Part shown: positions 34,096 through 43,117 of the stretch, piece by piece | Numbering within the stretch: the stretch's first letter is position 1 | Layout of the letters: each line of letters opens with the position of its first letter | NCBI GenBank assembly: GCA_965220505.1 | Contig: CBDCQE010000001.1 | Location: 2,232,001 to 2,296,000 of the forward strand | Origin: Bin87 sp965220505 | GTDB taxonomy: Bacteria; Chloroflexota; Dehalococcoidia; Lucifugimonadales; UBA3495 | Length of the DNA: 64,000 nucleotides | Direction: 5' to 3' | Position numbers and translations under genes: made by a program | The notes under the pieces: generated by a model | Database searches by the model: none | Seen by the model: the letters and a program-made list of their open reading frames with translations, nothing else | Told to the model about the DNA's origin: nothing

Positions 34096-35019
34096 TCAGA
34101 ACAGGTCCCTGCCGAGGGTGAGCCAGTAGAACATGATGTAGACGCCGGCCACCACCATCAGCCAGGCTCCCACCACGCCCACGTAGGGCAGTATTGCACG
34201 CATCCATCGCACCATCACGGTGCGGGCCACTGCCATGCCCAGCGTCAGCGCCATGATGACGCTGCCCATCCCCGCCGCGTACAGCACGAACTGACCCAGC
34301 GTGTCCAGCCACCCTGACGACAGGCCGGCGCCCACGCCCAGCACCGCCAAGAACAGCGGCAGCGTACAACTAAGCGACGCCAACCCGTAGCTGATCCCAA
34401 ACAGCAGATAGCCGGACAGGTTCATCTGGTTGGGGTCCCCGACACGAGATGCCGCCCGCTGCGCCAGGCTGGTGTAGATCTTCCCGCCGCCCGCCATGTA
34501 CGCTCCGGCTCCAATCAGCAGCACCCCGATGGCCAGGCCCACGTAGGGCAACGCCGCGACCACGATGGCCTGCGAACCGAACCCCAGCACCAGACCCACC
34601 AGGCCGAACAGCACCACGAACCCGGCTGAGACCGTCAGGCCTACCATGATGGCCCGGGCCACCAGCACCAGAGGGCTGCGATTTTCCTGCTGGCCGCTGC
34701 CGCCGCTCACGTACAGGCCCAGGTAGGCGGGCAGCATGGCGAAGCCACACGGATTAACGGCTGAGGCCGCGCCCACCGCGTAGGCGAACCCGAGCTTGAT
34801 GCCCACGTTGCTGAGGCCCGTGCCCGACGAACCGGAAAGCAGTTCGACGAACCGGTTCACGCCGTCTATGCCCTCGGTGCTGCGCAATAACAGCGCTCCC
34901 ACGACGGCTATGGCGTAGGCCACGGCGGCGATGACGGTCGCCAGAAGGATACTACGGCTGACGGGGAGACGATCCCAAACGGTGGTGGCGGAAGCTTGCG
35001 ATTCGGCTGGAGTAGTCAT
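34096..35019 (-). CDS. CcdA-like cytochrome c biogenesis / thiol-disulfide transmembrane protein
   Basis: 307 residues with seven to eight hydrophobic segments. The two redox cysteines of CcdA/DsbD transmembrane domains are in the expected contexts: NPCGFAMLPAYLGLYV and LASLSCTLPLFLAVLG. Such proteins pass reducing equivalents across the membrane for cytochrome c or thiol maintenance. No thioredoxin-like partner is adjacent. ATG 35019 is favoured; an in-frame GTG lies 12 bases upstream. It is the last gene of the minus-strand run. Confidence 0.88.
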   Translation of the reverse strand: MTTPAESQASATTVWDRLPVSRSILLATVIAAVAYAIAVVGALLLRSTEGIDGVNRFVELLSGSSGTGLSNVGIKLGFAYAVGAASAVNPCGFAMLPAYLGLYVSGGSGQQENRSPLVLVARAIMVGLTVSAGFVVLFGLVGLVLGFGSQAIVVAALPYVGLAIGVLLIGAGAYMAGGGKIYTSLAQRAASRVGDPNQMNLSGYLLFGISYGLASLSCTLPLFLAVLGVGAGLSSGWLDTLGQFVLYAAGMGSVIMALTLGMAVARTVMVRWMRAILPYVGVVGAWLMVVAGVYIMFYWLTLGRDLF

Positions 35020-35110
35020 GGCATTCACCAAATCAGCGGTGCGTGAAGGTTCATGTGACTCTCGGCCTGTTGCGGGGCCGAGGGATTTGGCCGACTACGA
35101 AGCGGCTCGG

Positions 35111-35458
35111 CTACATGGCGCTTGGTTGATTGCGAATAACGACGGTGTTAGCCACCCGGTCAGACAGTGAGCGGTGTTCCTCGTCGTCCATCAGCAGCAG
35201 AATCACGTCGGCGAAGAACCCGATCACGAAGCTATGCGCTACCGCTTTGACCACTTCACGGATGAACGTGTTTCCCCATCCGGACCGGTCGCCGTCTCGT
35301 TTCACTGCCCGGATGCCCAGCAGCTGTTTACCCGGAGTTTGTCCGCGTCCCAGCACGATCAGCCACCAGATGATGTAACCGATAATCAGGGTCAGGAAGA
35401 AGAGAATAACGTCGAGTATATTGGCGAACATTCGCCGGACCGGCGTGGCGTATTCCAT
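35111..35458 (-). CDS. RDD-family membrane protein
   Basis: 115 residues. The family signature is partial: FANILDVILFFLTLIIGYIIWW begins with Asn-x-x-Asp, then GRGQTPGKQLLGIRAV and SLSDRVANTVVI. Two to three transmembrane segments. Function unknown; RDD proteins are proposed transporters in some cases. A second RDD gene is at 38110-38550 in the same run. Confidence 0.85.
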   Translation of the reverse strand: MEYATPVRRMFANILDVILFFLTLIIGYIIWWLIVLGRGQTPGKQLLGIRAVKRDGDRSGWGNTFIREVVKAVAHSFVIGFFADVILLLMDDEEHRSLSDRVANTVVIRNQPSAM

Positions 35459-35554
35459 CTCGCAGCCTCATTAATAGATACGTCGCTTTCTGGCGCTCGG
35501 TTCACCGTCTTTGCATGATTGCACGGAACGGACCCCAGTGAACCGGGTGGTTGA

Positions 35555-36520
35555 TCATTCCCTCCGGCTGGTCAATAGCCGCTCTGCCTCTCGGCAAATG
35601 CCGTTAATGACTTCCGCCGCCGGCCGAACAGCGTTCACCGCGCCTGCGCCCTGTCCCATGTACACGGACGTGACCTCCGTGTCATGTCGAGCCCGGGCCT
35701 CGGCCACGTCTGAAGCCAGCTCCTCCCGGTGCGCCAGGATGGCCTCATCCCGGCCGTCCCATTCCCGCACCAATCGGTTCCGGTAGACCCGGCCCGCGAT
35801 ACCTTCGGGCCAGGGAGTATCGCCGATCAGATCGTACAGCCGCGTGAAGGCGGTATCTTGTCCGTCGGACAGCACGATCCGTTCCTTGAAAGCATCGGGT
35901 ACCTCCACCGCTTCCGGTGTCGCCAGCAGGGCAGTGCCCAGCGACGCTCCTTCGGCGCCGGCAGCCAACACCGCCGCCAGCGCGCGCCCGGAGGTGATTC
36001 CTCCCGCCGCCAGCACAGGCAAATCCGGATACTTCTCGACCACCGCCACCAGCAAGGGCAGCAGGTTCATCCCGCCGGTGTGGCCTCCGGCCTCGTTGCC
36101 CTGGGCCAGCAGCACGTCGGCCCCCGCCTCCACGGCAGCATCCGCGCCCTCCAGATCCTGCACTTGACAGATGGTGGTGGCTCCGGCGGATTTGACGCGA
36201 CCCAGCCACGGCTTCGGATCGACAAATGAGAACACCACCACCGGCGACTGTTCTTCCAGAACTGTCTCGAATCCTTCCGGATCCGTCGCTATCAGTTGCG
36301 TGATGAAACCCACCCCAAAGGGTCGGTCCGTAACTGACCGGATGTGCCGCATCTGTTCCCGCAGCCAGTCGGGTCCCCAGCCGTTGCTGGCGCCAAAGGT
36401 ACCCAGACCGCCGGCCTGGGATACCGCCGCCGCCAAGCGTCCGCCGCTGTGGTTACTCATCGGCGCCGACATGATCGGCAACGACAGCCCCAGCAGGTCG
36501 GTGAAACGGGTGCGCAGCAT
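35555..36520 (-). CDS. Nitronate monooxygenase (2-nitropropane dioxygenase family)
   Basis: 321 residues. An FMN TIM barrel: LLGLSLPIMSAPMSNHSGG at the start, CQVQDLEGADAAVEAGADVLLAQGNEAGGHTGG with the active-site His, and VLAAGGITSGRALAAVLAAGAEGASLGTALL binding the FMN phosphate. The enzyme oxidises alkyl nitronates; homologues include FabK-like reductases, so the substrate is uncertain. It starts 10 bases after the phosphohexomutase stop. Confidence 0.88.
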   Translation of the reverse strand: MLRTRFTDLLGLSLPIMSAPMSNHSGGRLAAAVSQAGGLGTFGASNGWGPDWLREQMRHIRSVTDRPFGVGFITQLIATDPEGFETVLEEQSPVVVFSFVDPKPWLGRVKSAGATTICQVQDLEGADAAVEAGADVLLAQGNEAGGHTGGMNLLPLLVAVVEKYPDLPVLAAGGITSGRALAAVLAAGAEGASLGTALLATPEAVEVPDAFKERIVLSDGQDTAFTRLYDLIGDTPWPEGIAGRVYRNRLVREWDGRDEAILAHREELASDVAEARARHDTEVTSVYMGQGAGAVNAVRPAAEVINGICREAERLLTSRRE

Positions 36521-36530
36521 GGCCGACCGT

Positions 36531-37943
36531 TCAGACGCCCAGGTGGGCCTGCATGGCATCCAGCAGACGGGTCACGTTGGCCGTGGTGTCCGCCTCGCAG
36601 TAGATACGCAACAGCGGCTCGGTGCCGGAGAAACGGGCGGCGACCCAGCCGGCGTCCAGCATCCAGCGGCGCCCATCGATTTCATCCATGCTCCGCACGG
36701 CCATGCCCGCCAACTCGGCGAGCGGCTCGCCGGACAGGCGATCCATGATCGTACCTCGCTGCGCCGGATCGAAGCCCACGTCCCGTCGCTGGTAGTGATG
36801 CTCGCCAACAAGGTCAAAAAGATGGCTCACCATGCCGGACGCGGTCAGCCCGGCGATGGCCATGTACTCCAGCAGCAACAACCCGCTCAAGATGCCGTCC
36901 CGCTCCGGGATGTGGCCGCGAAAGGCGTAGCCGCCGCTCTCCTCGCCGCCCAGCAGCGCGTCGTCAGCCACGAAACGCGGGCCGATATTCTTGAACCCCA
37001 CCGGCATCTCGGCGATGTCTACACTGTACCGTTGCGCCAGCTTGTTCAGCATCACCGACGCCGTGACGCCCTTGACCAGCGCCCCGCGGTCCCCGCGCTC
37101 CAGCAGGTACAGGGCCAGCAGGGAGAATACCTCCAGCGTGCTGACGAACCGGCCGTTCTCGTCCACCAACCCGATGCGGTCCGCGTCCCCGTCCAGCGCC
37201 AGGCCCGCCGACGCTCCGTCCGCCGGCACGCGCCGGCAGAGTTCGCTCAGGTTGTGCGCGATGGGCTCCGGCTGCGCCATGCCGGGAAACGACGGGTTTA
37301 CCTCTGATCGCAGTTCCGTGACGGTGGTGGTCCCGCCCTTCAACATCCCGGGGATAAAACCCGCGCCCGCGCCGTGCATGGCGTCCACCAGCACGTTCAG
37401 GCCGGCGGCGCGAATGGCATTCAGGTTGACCAGATCGGCAATGGACTCGCGATACGCCGGCGCGGGGTCGATGTCCTTGAGCAGGCCAGCATCCCGAGCG
37501 GCATCCAGGGCCATGGAACGCGGCGGCCGCGCCGATTCGATGCACAGTTCCAGCGTGTCCGTCATCGCCTGGCTGGCGCTGCCGCCCTGGGCGGACTTGA
37601 ACTTGAACCCGCTCCACGCCGCCGGGTTGTGGCTGGACGTGATGACCACCCCTCCGCCCGCGCCGCTGTGTACCACCTGGTGACTGACCACTGGCGTCGG
37701 CGCCGGCTCCCGGCACAGCCGCACGGGGATCCCATTCCCCGCGATCACCGCGGCCACCGTCTCCGCGAACTCCCGAGAGGCGAAACGGGTGTCGTATCCC
37801 ACCACCAGCCCATCGCCGGCCGCCCCCTCAATCCGCAGGTAATCGGCCAGCCCCTGCGAGCAACGCGCCACGTTGGCGAAGGTGAAATCATCGGCGATGA
37901 TCCCGCGCCAACCGTCGGTGCCAAACTTTATCGGAGAGGTCAT
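36531..37943 (-). CDS. Phosphoglucomutase/phosphomannomutase family protein
   Basis: 470 residues, all four domains visible: KFGTDGWRGIIADDF, the phosphoserine loop VITSSHNPAAW, metal loop LDGDADRIGLVD, sugar loop GGEESGGYAF, and phosphate loop RFSGTEPLLRIYCE. It interconverts hexose 1- and 6-phosphates; Glc versus Man cannot be separated by eye. Co-directional with the nitronate monooxygenase and RDD genes. Confidence 0.95.
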   Translation of the reverse strand: MTSPIKFGTDGWRGIIADDFTFANVARCSQGLADYLRIEGAAGDGLVVGYDTRFASREFAETVAAVIAGNGIPVRLCREPAPTPVVSHQVVHSGAGGGVVITSSHNPAAWSGFKFKSAQGGSASQAMTDTLELCIESARPPRSMALDAARDAGLLKDIDPAPAYRESIADLVNLNAIRAAGLNVLVDAMHGAGAGFIPGMLKGGTTTVTELRSEVNPSFPGMAQPEPIAHNLSELCRRVPADGASAGLALDGDADRIGLVDENGRFVSTLEVFSLLALYLLERGDRGALVKGVTASVMLNKLAQRYSVDIAEMPVGFKNIGPRFVADDALLGGEESGGYAFRGHIPERDGILSGLLLLEYMAIAGLTASGMVSHLFDLVGEHHYQRRDVGFDPAQRGTIMDRLSGEPLAELAGMAVRSMDEIDGRRWMLDAGWVAARFSGTEPLLRIYCEADTTANVTRLLDAMQAHLGV

Positions 37944-38001
37944 GCCCGGATTATAGCACCGGGCTTGCCTGCATCACGCGCACCCCAGTTCACTCCGAGT
38001 G

Positions 38002-38090
38002 CCATTGCGAGCGCAGCGCGGCAATCTCGTTGGGGTTAAGGCGGTTCACTCGGGACCGCGATCGCCGCGTCGCCACGCTCCTCGCGATGA
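38002..38090. repeat. Dispersed palindromic element, family D
   Basis: CATTGCGAGCGCAGCGCGG (38003-38021) and the inverted-looking CCGCGTCGCCACGCTCCTCG (38064-38083) plus CGATGA form an imperfect palindrome. It resembles the 'GTCATTGCGAGGAGCG' repeats common in environmental bacterial genomes. It fills the 166-base gap between the mutase and an RDD gene. Single copy in the window. Confidence 0.55.
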
Positions 38091-38109
38091 CCACCTGGGT
38101 CACCGACAC

Positions 38110-38550
38110 TCACCGCCAACGCCGGCGCGCGATCACCGTACCGGCAACCCGGTCCGGTATCGACCGTCGTTCGTTGCGATCCCGGAGTATGAAAATGGCG
38201 TCGATGAAAAACCCTATGAGTGTGAGGTGCAGCAGGAACTTGACCATCGCCCGGATCATCTTCATCCACCAACTGGCGTTCCCGCCGCGCCGCCGCTTGA
38301 CGTCGGTGCCGGTGAGCCGTCGCCCCGGCGGCCCGAACTTGATGATCACGCCGAACCACAGGACGTAGGTGATCAGCAGAGCCAGCGGCACCTGTATCGC
38401 CAGGAAATCGTAAACGTCGAAATCGATGGCCTCAGGACCGGGCGACCCCAGCATCTGGATGACGAACACCACCGCGGCGGCAGCGGCGAGGAACAGCAAG
38501 CGATCAATGAGCCAGGAGGCGAACCTCCGCAGTGGGACTATGCTTTCCAT
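38110..38550 (-). CDS. RDD-family membrane protein
   Basis: 146 residues. RRFASWLIDRLLFLAAAAAVVF gives the Arg-x-x-x-x-x-Asp start, GPPGRRLTGTDVKRRRGG the middle and RRSIPDRVAGTVIARRRW the end of the domain. Three transmembrane segments. More diverged than the family consensus. Lies downstream of metK after a hairpin. Confidence 0.8.
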   Translation of the reverse strand: MESIVPLRRFASWLIDRLLFLAAAAAVVFVIQMLGSPGPEAIDFDVYDFLAIQVPLALLITYVLWFGVIIKFGPPGRRLTGTDVKRRRGGNASWWMKMIRAMVKFLLHLTLIGFFIDAIFILRDRNERRSIPDRVAGTVIARRRWR

Positions 38551-38711
38551 GAACTACCACACTACACAACTGCCTGAGGCGTGCTTCACTAAACTAACAT
38601 AACAATTCTAACGGCGAACACCCCCAAGCAGGGCATATCCAGGTACCGGTTGCAACTATTAGCGGACAGCCCGATCCCTTCGCGGGCGGAGCCGCATCCA
38701 CAGAAACGGCA

Positions 38712-38744
38712 ATGCGCCCCTCCCAACAGTGGAGAGAGGCGCAT
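38712..38744 (-). terminator. Possible terminator of metK
   Basis: ATGCGCC (38712-38718) and GGCGCAT (38738-38744) pair, with additional pairing of the CTCCC/GGAGAG interior. It lies 26 bases past the metK stop on the minus strand. T-tract weak. The remaining 38551-38711 shows no gene. Confidence 0.45.
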
Positions 38745-38770
38745 ATCACAGGTTATCCGGTGACGGAGAG

Positions 38771-40012
38771 TTAGTCGCCGGCGGTGGCAACGGCGGCCGC
38801 CGCCTGCTTCAGGGCTTCGGCCTTGTCGGTGCGCTCCCAGGGGAGGTCGAGGTCGGTGCGACCGAAGTGGCCGTAGGCCGCGGTCTTGCGGTAGATGGGC
38901 TGCCGCAGTCCCAGATCCTCGATGATCGCGCCAGGGCGCAGGTCGAAGTGATCGCGCACCAGTTCCTCGATCTTCTCGTTGGGTATGTGGTTGGTGTCGA
39001 AGGTCTCGATGGCGACGGACGTGGGTTCGGCAACGCCGATGGCGTAGGAAACCAGCACCTCCAGCCGGTCAGCGAAACCGGCGGCCACCAGGTTCTTGGC
39101 CACGTAGCGGGCCGCGTAGGCGCCGGAGCGGTCAACCTTGGTCGGATCCTTCCCGGAGAAGGCGCCGCCGCCGTGGCGGGCGATGCCGCCGTAGGTGTCC
39201 ACCAGGATCTTGCGCCCGGTGAGGCCGGTGTCACCCTGCGGGCCACCGACCACGAACCAACCGCTGGGGTTGACGAAGATCTTGGTGTCGGCATCCAGCA
39301 GATCGGCCGGGACGATGGGCTCTATGACGTGCTTGCGAACATCATCATAGATCTTCTTCCGGAAAGCCTCGCGGTCGTCGGTGTCGTCGTGCTGCGAACT
39401 GATGACCACAGCATCGACGCGATGCGGCTTGCCGTAGCGGTATTCCACGGTGACCTGGCTCTTGCCATCGGGGCCCAGGTAGGGCAGCGTGCCGTTCTTG
39501 CGCACCTCGGCGAGGCGCTCCACCAGGCGGTGGGACAGGTCAACGGTCAGCGGCATCAGGCCGTCGGTCTCGTTGCACGCGAACCCGACCATCATGCCCT
39601 GGTCACCGGCGCCGGTGGCGCGGCGGGCGTCGGCCTCTGAGCCGTTGTTGCGCGCCTCCAGCGCCGTGCTCACGCCGGCGTTGATGTCCGGCGACTGCTG
39701 GCTGGCGTTGCGGATGATCCCGCAGGAATGGCCGTCGATGCCGTACTTGACGTCGGTGTAGCCGATCTCCAGCAGGGTCTTGCGGGTGATGGCGTCGAAG
39801 TCCAGGTCAGCCTGGGTGGTGATTTCGCCGGTGACCATGACCAGGTTCTTGCCGGCCACGGTCTCGCAGGCCACGCGGCTCATCGGGTCGACGGTCAGGG
39901 CGGCGTCCAGCACGGCGTCGGATATCTGGTCGCACACCTTGTCGGGATGCCCTTCCGTAACCGACTCCGAGGTGAGCAGGTACTTGGGCGAGGTCATAAA
40001 CTGAATTGGCAT
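38771..40012 (-). CDS. metK: S-adenosylmethionine synthase MetK
   Basis: 413 residues. LLTSESVTEGHPDKVCDQISDAVLDA at the start, GAGDQGMMVGFACNET, and the GGGAFSGKDPTKVDRSGAYAARY loop are diagnostic. It makes SAM from methionine and ATP. ATG 40012 has GGAGGAAACC upstream; an in-frame ATG at 39997 is the alternative. It sits downstream of ahcY, mtnP and mtnA in one directon, so SAM synthesis and the recycling of both its products are grouped. Confidence 0.97.
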   Translation of the reverse strand: MPIQFMTSPKYLLTSESVTEGHPDKVCDQISDAVLDAALTVDPMSRVACETVAGKNLVMVTGEITTQADLDFDAITRKTLLEIGYTDVKYGIDGHSCGIIRNASQQSPDINAGVSTALEARNNGSEADARRATGAGDQGMMVGFACNETDGLMPLTVDLSHRLVERLAEVRKNGTLPYLGPDGKSQVTVEYRYGKPHRVDAVVISSQHDDTDDREAFRKKIYDDVRKHVIEPIVPADLLDADTKIFVNPSGWFVVGGPQGDTGLTGRKILVDTYGGIARHGGGAFSGKDPTKVDRSGAYAARYVAKNLVAAGFADRLEVLVSYAIGVAEPTSVAIETFDTNHIPNEKIEELVRDHFDLRPGAIIEDLGLRQPIYRKTAAYGHFGRTDLDLPWERTDKAEALKQAAAAVATAGD

Positions 40013-40048
40013 TTGGTGGTTTCCTCCGAATGATGTTTCTTACGCGCC

Positions 40049-40148
40049 GTCATACCGGCGAAAGCCGGTATCCAGGAAGTGTTCTTGCCTTGCTCAACGT
40101 TGCCGGTGCGCGGAGGCCCTGGATTCCTGCTTCCGCAGGAATGACGGT
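40049..40148. repeat. Palindromic repeat family A, paired copy between ahcY and metK
   Basis: A 100-base symmetrical unit. CCGTCATACCGGC-GAAA-GCCGGTATCCAGG (40049-40077) faces its inverted counterpart (40119-40148). Each half contains its own small hairpin, and the ends CCGTCAT and ATGACGG are exact inverted repeats. Confidence 0.85.
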
Positions 40149-40204
40149 TCTGGTTGCGGACGGTTGCGGTTGCGGCGGTATGGCTCAAGTCTGAACCGTT
40201 ACGG

Positions 40205-41476
40205 TTACGTCCCCTCTTCCCAGCTTTCGTTGTACGCGGTCTGTTCCGCGGTCAGCGTGTCGATGTTGATCCCCATGGTCGCCAGCTTGAGCCGTCCCAC
40301 CTCGGCATCGATCTCCCGCGGCACCACGTGCACGCCGTTGCCCAGGGTCGCGTGGTTCTTCACCAGGTACTCGGCGCTCAGGGCCTGGTTGGCGAAGCTC
40401 ATGTCCATGACGGCGGACGGATGCCCCTCGGCGGCGGCCAGGTTGATCAACCGACCCTCGCCCAACAGGTAGATGCGCCGGCCGTCGGCAGTCTGGAATT
40501 CCTCGACGAAGGGGCGGACTTCCCGGTGGCTTACCGACATGGCCTCCAGGGCCGGTATGTCGATCTCCACGTTGAAGTGGCCGCTGTTGGCGACGATCGC
40601 GCCGTCGCCCATGACCTCGAAGTGTTCCTTGCCGATGATGTGCCAGCCGCCGGACACGGTGATGAACACCTCGCCCTGCTTCGCGGCCTCGACGCCGGTC
40701 ATCACCTGGAACCCGTCCATCACCGCTTCCAGGGCGCGCACGGGATTAACCTCGGTGACGATGACCTGGGCGCCCATGCCGCGGGCGCGGGAGGCCACGC
40801 CCCGGCCGCACCAGCCGTAGCCGCCCACGACCACGCGCCGGCCGGCCCACAGGATGTTGGTGGCCCGGGTGATGCCGTCCAGCGTGCTCTGGCCGGTGCC
40901 GTAGCGGTTGTCGAAGAAGTGCTTCGTCTCGGCCTCGTTCACCGCGATGATCGGATACTTCAGCTGCCCGTCGGCGGCCATGGCGGTGAGGCGAACCACG
41001 CCGGTGGTGGTCTCCTCGGTGCCGGCGATCACGTTGGACAGCAGGTCGCTGCGTTCCTTGTGCAGGATGCCCACCAGGTCGGCGCCATCGTCCATGGTCA
41101 CGTTGGGGGCATGGTCCAGCACCGCGTTGATGTGCTGGTAGTAGGTCTCATTGTCCTCGCCCTTGATGGCGTAGGTGGGGATGCCGAACTCCTGCACCAG
41201 CGCGGCGGCGGTCTCGTCCTGGGTGCTCAGCGGGTTGCTGGCGCAGATCACCAGGTCGGCGCCGCCGGCCTTCAGCGCGATGGCCAGGTTGGCCGTCTCG
41301 GTGGTGACGTGGAGACACGCCGCCATCCGCACACCGTCCAGGGGCTTCTCCTTCTCGAAGCGCTCCGTAATCGAGTGGACGACGGGCATCTCTCGCCCGG
41401 CCCAGCGGATCCGGTCCACGCCGGACGCGGCCAGGGAAAGGTCTTTCACGTCGCCTTTGGTATTTTGAACAGTCAA
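40205..41476 (-). CDS. ahcY: Adenosylhomocysteinase
   Basis: 423 residues. LHVTTETANLAIALKAGGADL, MDDGADLV, and the NAD-binding GYGWCGRGVASRARGMGAQVIVTEVNP are conserved, and FVEEF near the C-terminus precedes a normal tail. It hydrolyses S-adenosylhomocysteine to homocysteine and adenosine. The start is a TTG at 41476: GGAGG lies 9 bases upstream, and no ATG fits the homology start. Its use of TTG may lower expression relative to metK. Confidence 0.96.
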   Translation of the reverse strand: MTVQNTKGDVKDLSLAASGVDRIRWAGREMPVVHSITERFEKEKPLDGVRMAACLHVTTETANLAIALKAGGADLVICASNPLSTQDETAAALVQEFGIPTYAIKGEDNETYYQHINAVLDHAPNVTMDDGADLVGILHKERSDLLSNVIAGTEETTTGVVRLTAMAADGQLKYPIIAVNEAETKHFFDNRYGTGQSTLDGITRATNILWAGRRVVVGGYGWCGRGVASRARGMGAQVIVTEVNPVRALEAVMDGFQVMTGVEAAKQGEVFITVSGGWHIIGKEHFEVMGDGAIVANSGHFNVEIDIPALEAMSVSHREVRPFVEEFQTADGRRIYLLGEGRLINLAAAEGHPSAVMDMSFANQALSAEYLVKNHATLGNGVHVVPREIDAEVGRLKLATMGINIDTLTAEQTAYNESWEEGT

Positions 41477-41501
41477 ATCGTTGTACCTCCAAATCGATCC
41501 G

Positions 41502-41570
41502 CCGTCATTCCGGCGAACGCCGGAATCTGGGCGGGGTTTTTCTGGTTTCCGGCCTTGAGCCGGAATGGCG
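41502..41570. repeat. Palindromic repeat family A, copy upstream of ahcY
   Basis: ATTCCGGCGAACGCCGGAAT (41507-41526) and a second hairpin TTCCGGCCTTGAGCCGGAA (41547-41565) lie in tandem in the ahcY leader. Confidence 0.8.
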
Positions 41571-41588
41571 TGCCAATGTCTACACGTC

Positions 41589-41702
41589 TTAGTGCGCCAC
41601 CCGGGAGGCGGCCAGGACTTCCAGCAATCGCTCGATGAAAGTTCCCCGGTTGCCCGTGCCGTTGAAAACGGCGGCCTTGAACTCTCGCGGGTCTCTGGTC
41701 AG
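41589..41702 (-). other. Open in-frame tail after the rhodanese stop codon
   Basis: Directly after the rhodanese TAA, the same frame continues for 37 sense codons (LTRDPREFKAAVFNGTG...LLEVLAASRVAH) to the next TAA. The composition is protein-like and the frame has no start codon other than CTG or internal TTG/GTG. It may be a remnant of a deleted gene or a former C-terminus. No function assigned. Confidence 0.35.
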
Positions 41703-42062
41703 TTACGGATCATCTCCGTACGACGTGGGATTGCCGGCGGCGATCCACGCGGGCGTGCCGTCGTCCACGTTGTACAGGTTCGCGGAGTCGTAGCCCATGG
41801 CGGCGGCCAGTTCGCAGGCCAGTCCGCTGCGGACGCCGGCCGCGCAAATGAACAGCAGCTTCTTGTCCTCGGGCACCTCGTCCATGCGGCCCGGCAGGTC
41901 GTCCACATTGATGTGGATCGCCCCGCTGGCGTGGCCGGTGACCCATTCGTCATCCCGGCGCACGTCGACGACGACGGTATTTTCGGGGTCGGCCTGCAGG
42001 ATCTGCAAAGCCTCCGGCGAATCAACCCGATAGTAGGGTTCGCCTGGATTCTGTCGTGGCAT
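41703..42062 (-). CDS. Rhodanese-domain protein
   Basis: 119 residues, a single rhodanese domain. VVVDVRRDDEWVTGHASGAIHI and the active-site loop LLFICAAGVRSGLAC with catalytic Cys are typical. Single-domain rhodaneses transfer sulfane sulfur; the acceptor is unknown. AAGGAGG lies 7 bases before ATG 42062, so the longer upstream frame is rejected. The stop is followed by an open in-frame tail. Confidence 0.9.
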   Translation of the reverse strand: MPRQNPGEPYYRVDSPEALQILQADPENTVVVDVRRDDEWVTGHASGAIHINVDDLPGRMDEVPEDKKLLFICAAGVRSGLACELAAAMGYDSANLYNVDDGTPAWIAAGNPTSYGDDP

Positions 42063-42087
42063 ATCGGTTACCTCCTTGAATTGTTCG

Positions 42088-42166
42088 CATGGATACACGG
42101 GATGATTGGGATGCGATGACTTGATCAGCAGGAGTCCAATATCCCGTCTATCCTGTTCATCCATGC
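42088..42166. repeat. Imperfect palindrome upstream of the rhodanese gene (family E)
   Basis: GCATGGAT (42088-42095) and ATCCATGC (42159-42166) are exact inverted ends. Inside, ACACGGGAT and ATCCCGTCT pair partly, and the sequence TGGATGAACAGGATAGACGG on the minus strand resembles repeats seen in other bacteria. Confidence 0.5.
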
Positions 42167-42182
42167 AATCTGCTCTGTGCGT

Positions 42183-43067
42183 TTAGTTCGGTGGCGGATC
42201 AAGATGGGTGCCGGCAATGGGGTGCAGCCGGCGGTAGGCCGCCTCGGATATGCGCCGCCGGTCGGTGATGATCGCGTTGGTCAGCGCCGTCTGGCAATCG
42301 CACGGACCCAGCGCGGCTAGCTCCGGCATGATGTGGCGCAGGATGATCCGGCTGTTGGCGACGTTGGCCACCAGGTTCTCCACTACCATCTCCACCGTCA
42401 CGTCGTCGTGGTCCGGATGCCAGCAATCGTAGTCGGTGACCCACGCCATCACCGCGTAGCACATCTCGGCCTCCCGGGCCAGCTTGGCCTCGGGCAGGGT
42501 CGTCATGCCAATGATGTCGCCGCCCCAGGCGCGGTACATGTTCGACTCGGCGCGGGTGGAGAAGGCGGGACCTTCCATGACCACCAGCGTGCCGCCCTGG
42601 TGCGTGGGAATGCCTTGCCCCGCCGCGCCGTCGGCCAGCACGGTGCTCATCTCCGGGCAGAAGGGATCGGCGAAGGATATGTGCGCCACCACGCCGTCCT
42701 CGAAGAACGTGCTGTCCCGCCGCCGCGTCCGGTCGATCAACTGGTCCGGCACCACCATGTGCTGCGGCTCGTAGTCCGCTTGCAGGCTGCCCACCGCGCT
42801 CACCGACACGATTTGCTTCACGCCCAGGGTCTTCAGCGCGTAGATGTTGGCCCGGAAGGGAAGTTCCGTCGGGCTGACCCGGTGCCCCCGCCCGTGACGG
42901 GGCAGGAAGGCCACGGGAACCTCCAGCAGTTCGCCCACCGTAATCAGGTCGCTGGGCTTCCCGTAGGGCGTGTCGATATCCAACACGGCAGTTTCGGCAA
43001 AGCCCTGTATTTCGTATAGGCCGCTGCCGCCGATGATGGCAATTTCCGCTTGTGGTTGGTTTGGCAT
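42183..43067 (-). CDS. mtnP: S-methyl-5'-thioadenosine phosphorylase
   Basis: 294 residues. IAIIGGSGLYEIQGF, the phosphate loop FLPRHGRGHRVSPTELPFRANI, the VSVSAVGSL segment and VVMEGPAFSTRAESNMYRAWGGDIIGMT are diagnostic of MtnP. It splits methylthioadenosine into adenine and 5-methylthioribose 1-phosphate, the substrate of MtnA encoded 2.5 kb upstream. ATG 43067 begins the homology. Confidence 0.96.
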   Translation of the reverse strand: MPNQPQAEIAIIGGSGLYEIQGFAETAVLDIDTPYGKPSDLITVGELLEVPVAFLPRHGRGHRVSPTELPFRANIYALKTLGVKQIVSVSAVGSLQADYEPQHMVVPDQLIDRTRRRDSTFFEDGVVAHISFADPFCPEMSTVLADGAAGQGIPTHQGGTLVVMEGPAFSTRAESNMYRAWGGDIIGMTTLPEAKLAREAEMCYAVMAWVTDYDCWHPDHDDVTVEMVVENLVANVANSRIILRHIMPELAALGPCDCQTALTNAIITDRRRISEAAYRRLHPIAGTHLDPPPN

Positions 43068-43117
43068 TAACTCGCTTCCCCGAACGTATGATGATTGTTT
43101 GAAACGGGCGCCGGCTC

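Noticed and set aside
40013..40204. A second SAM riboswitch upstream of metK or ahcY
   Set aside because: No GAAGCC-GGCAACC core or GGTGCTAA segment is found there; the gap is filled by a family A repeat.
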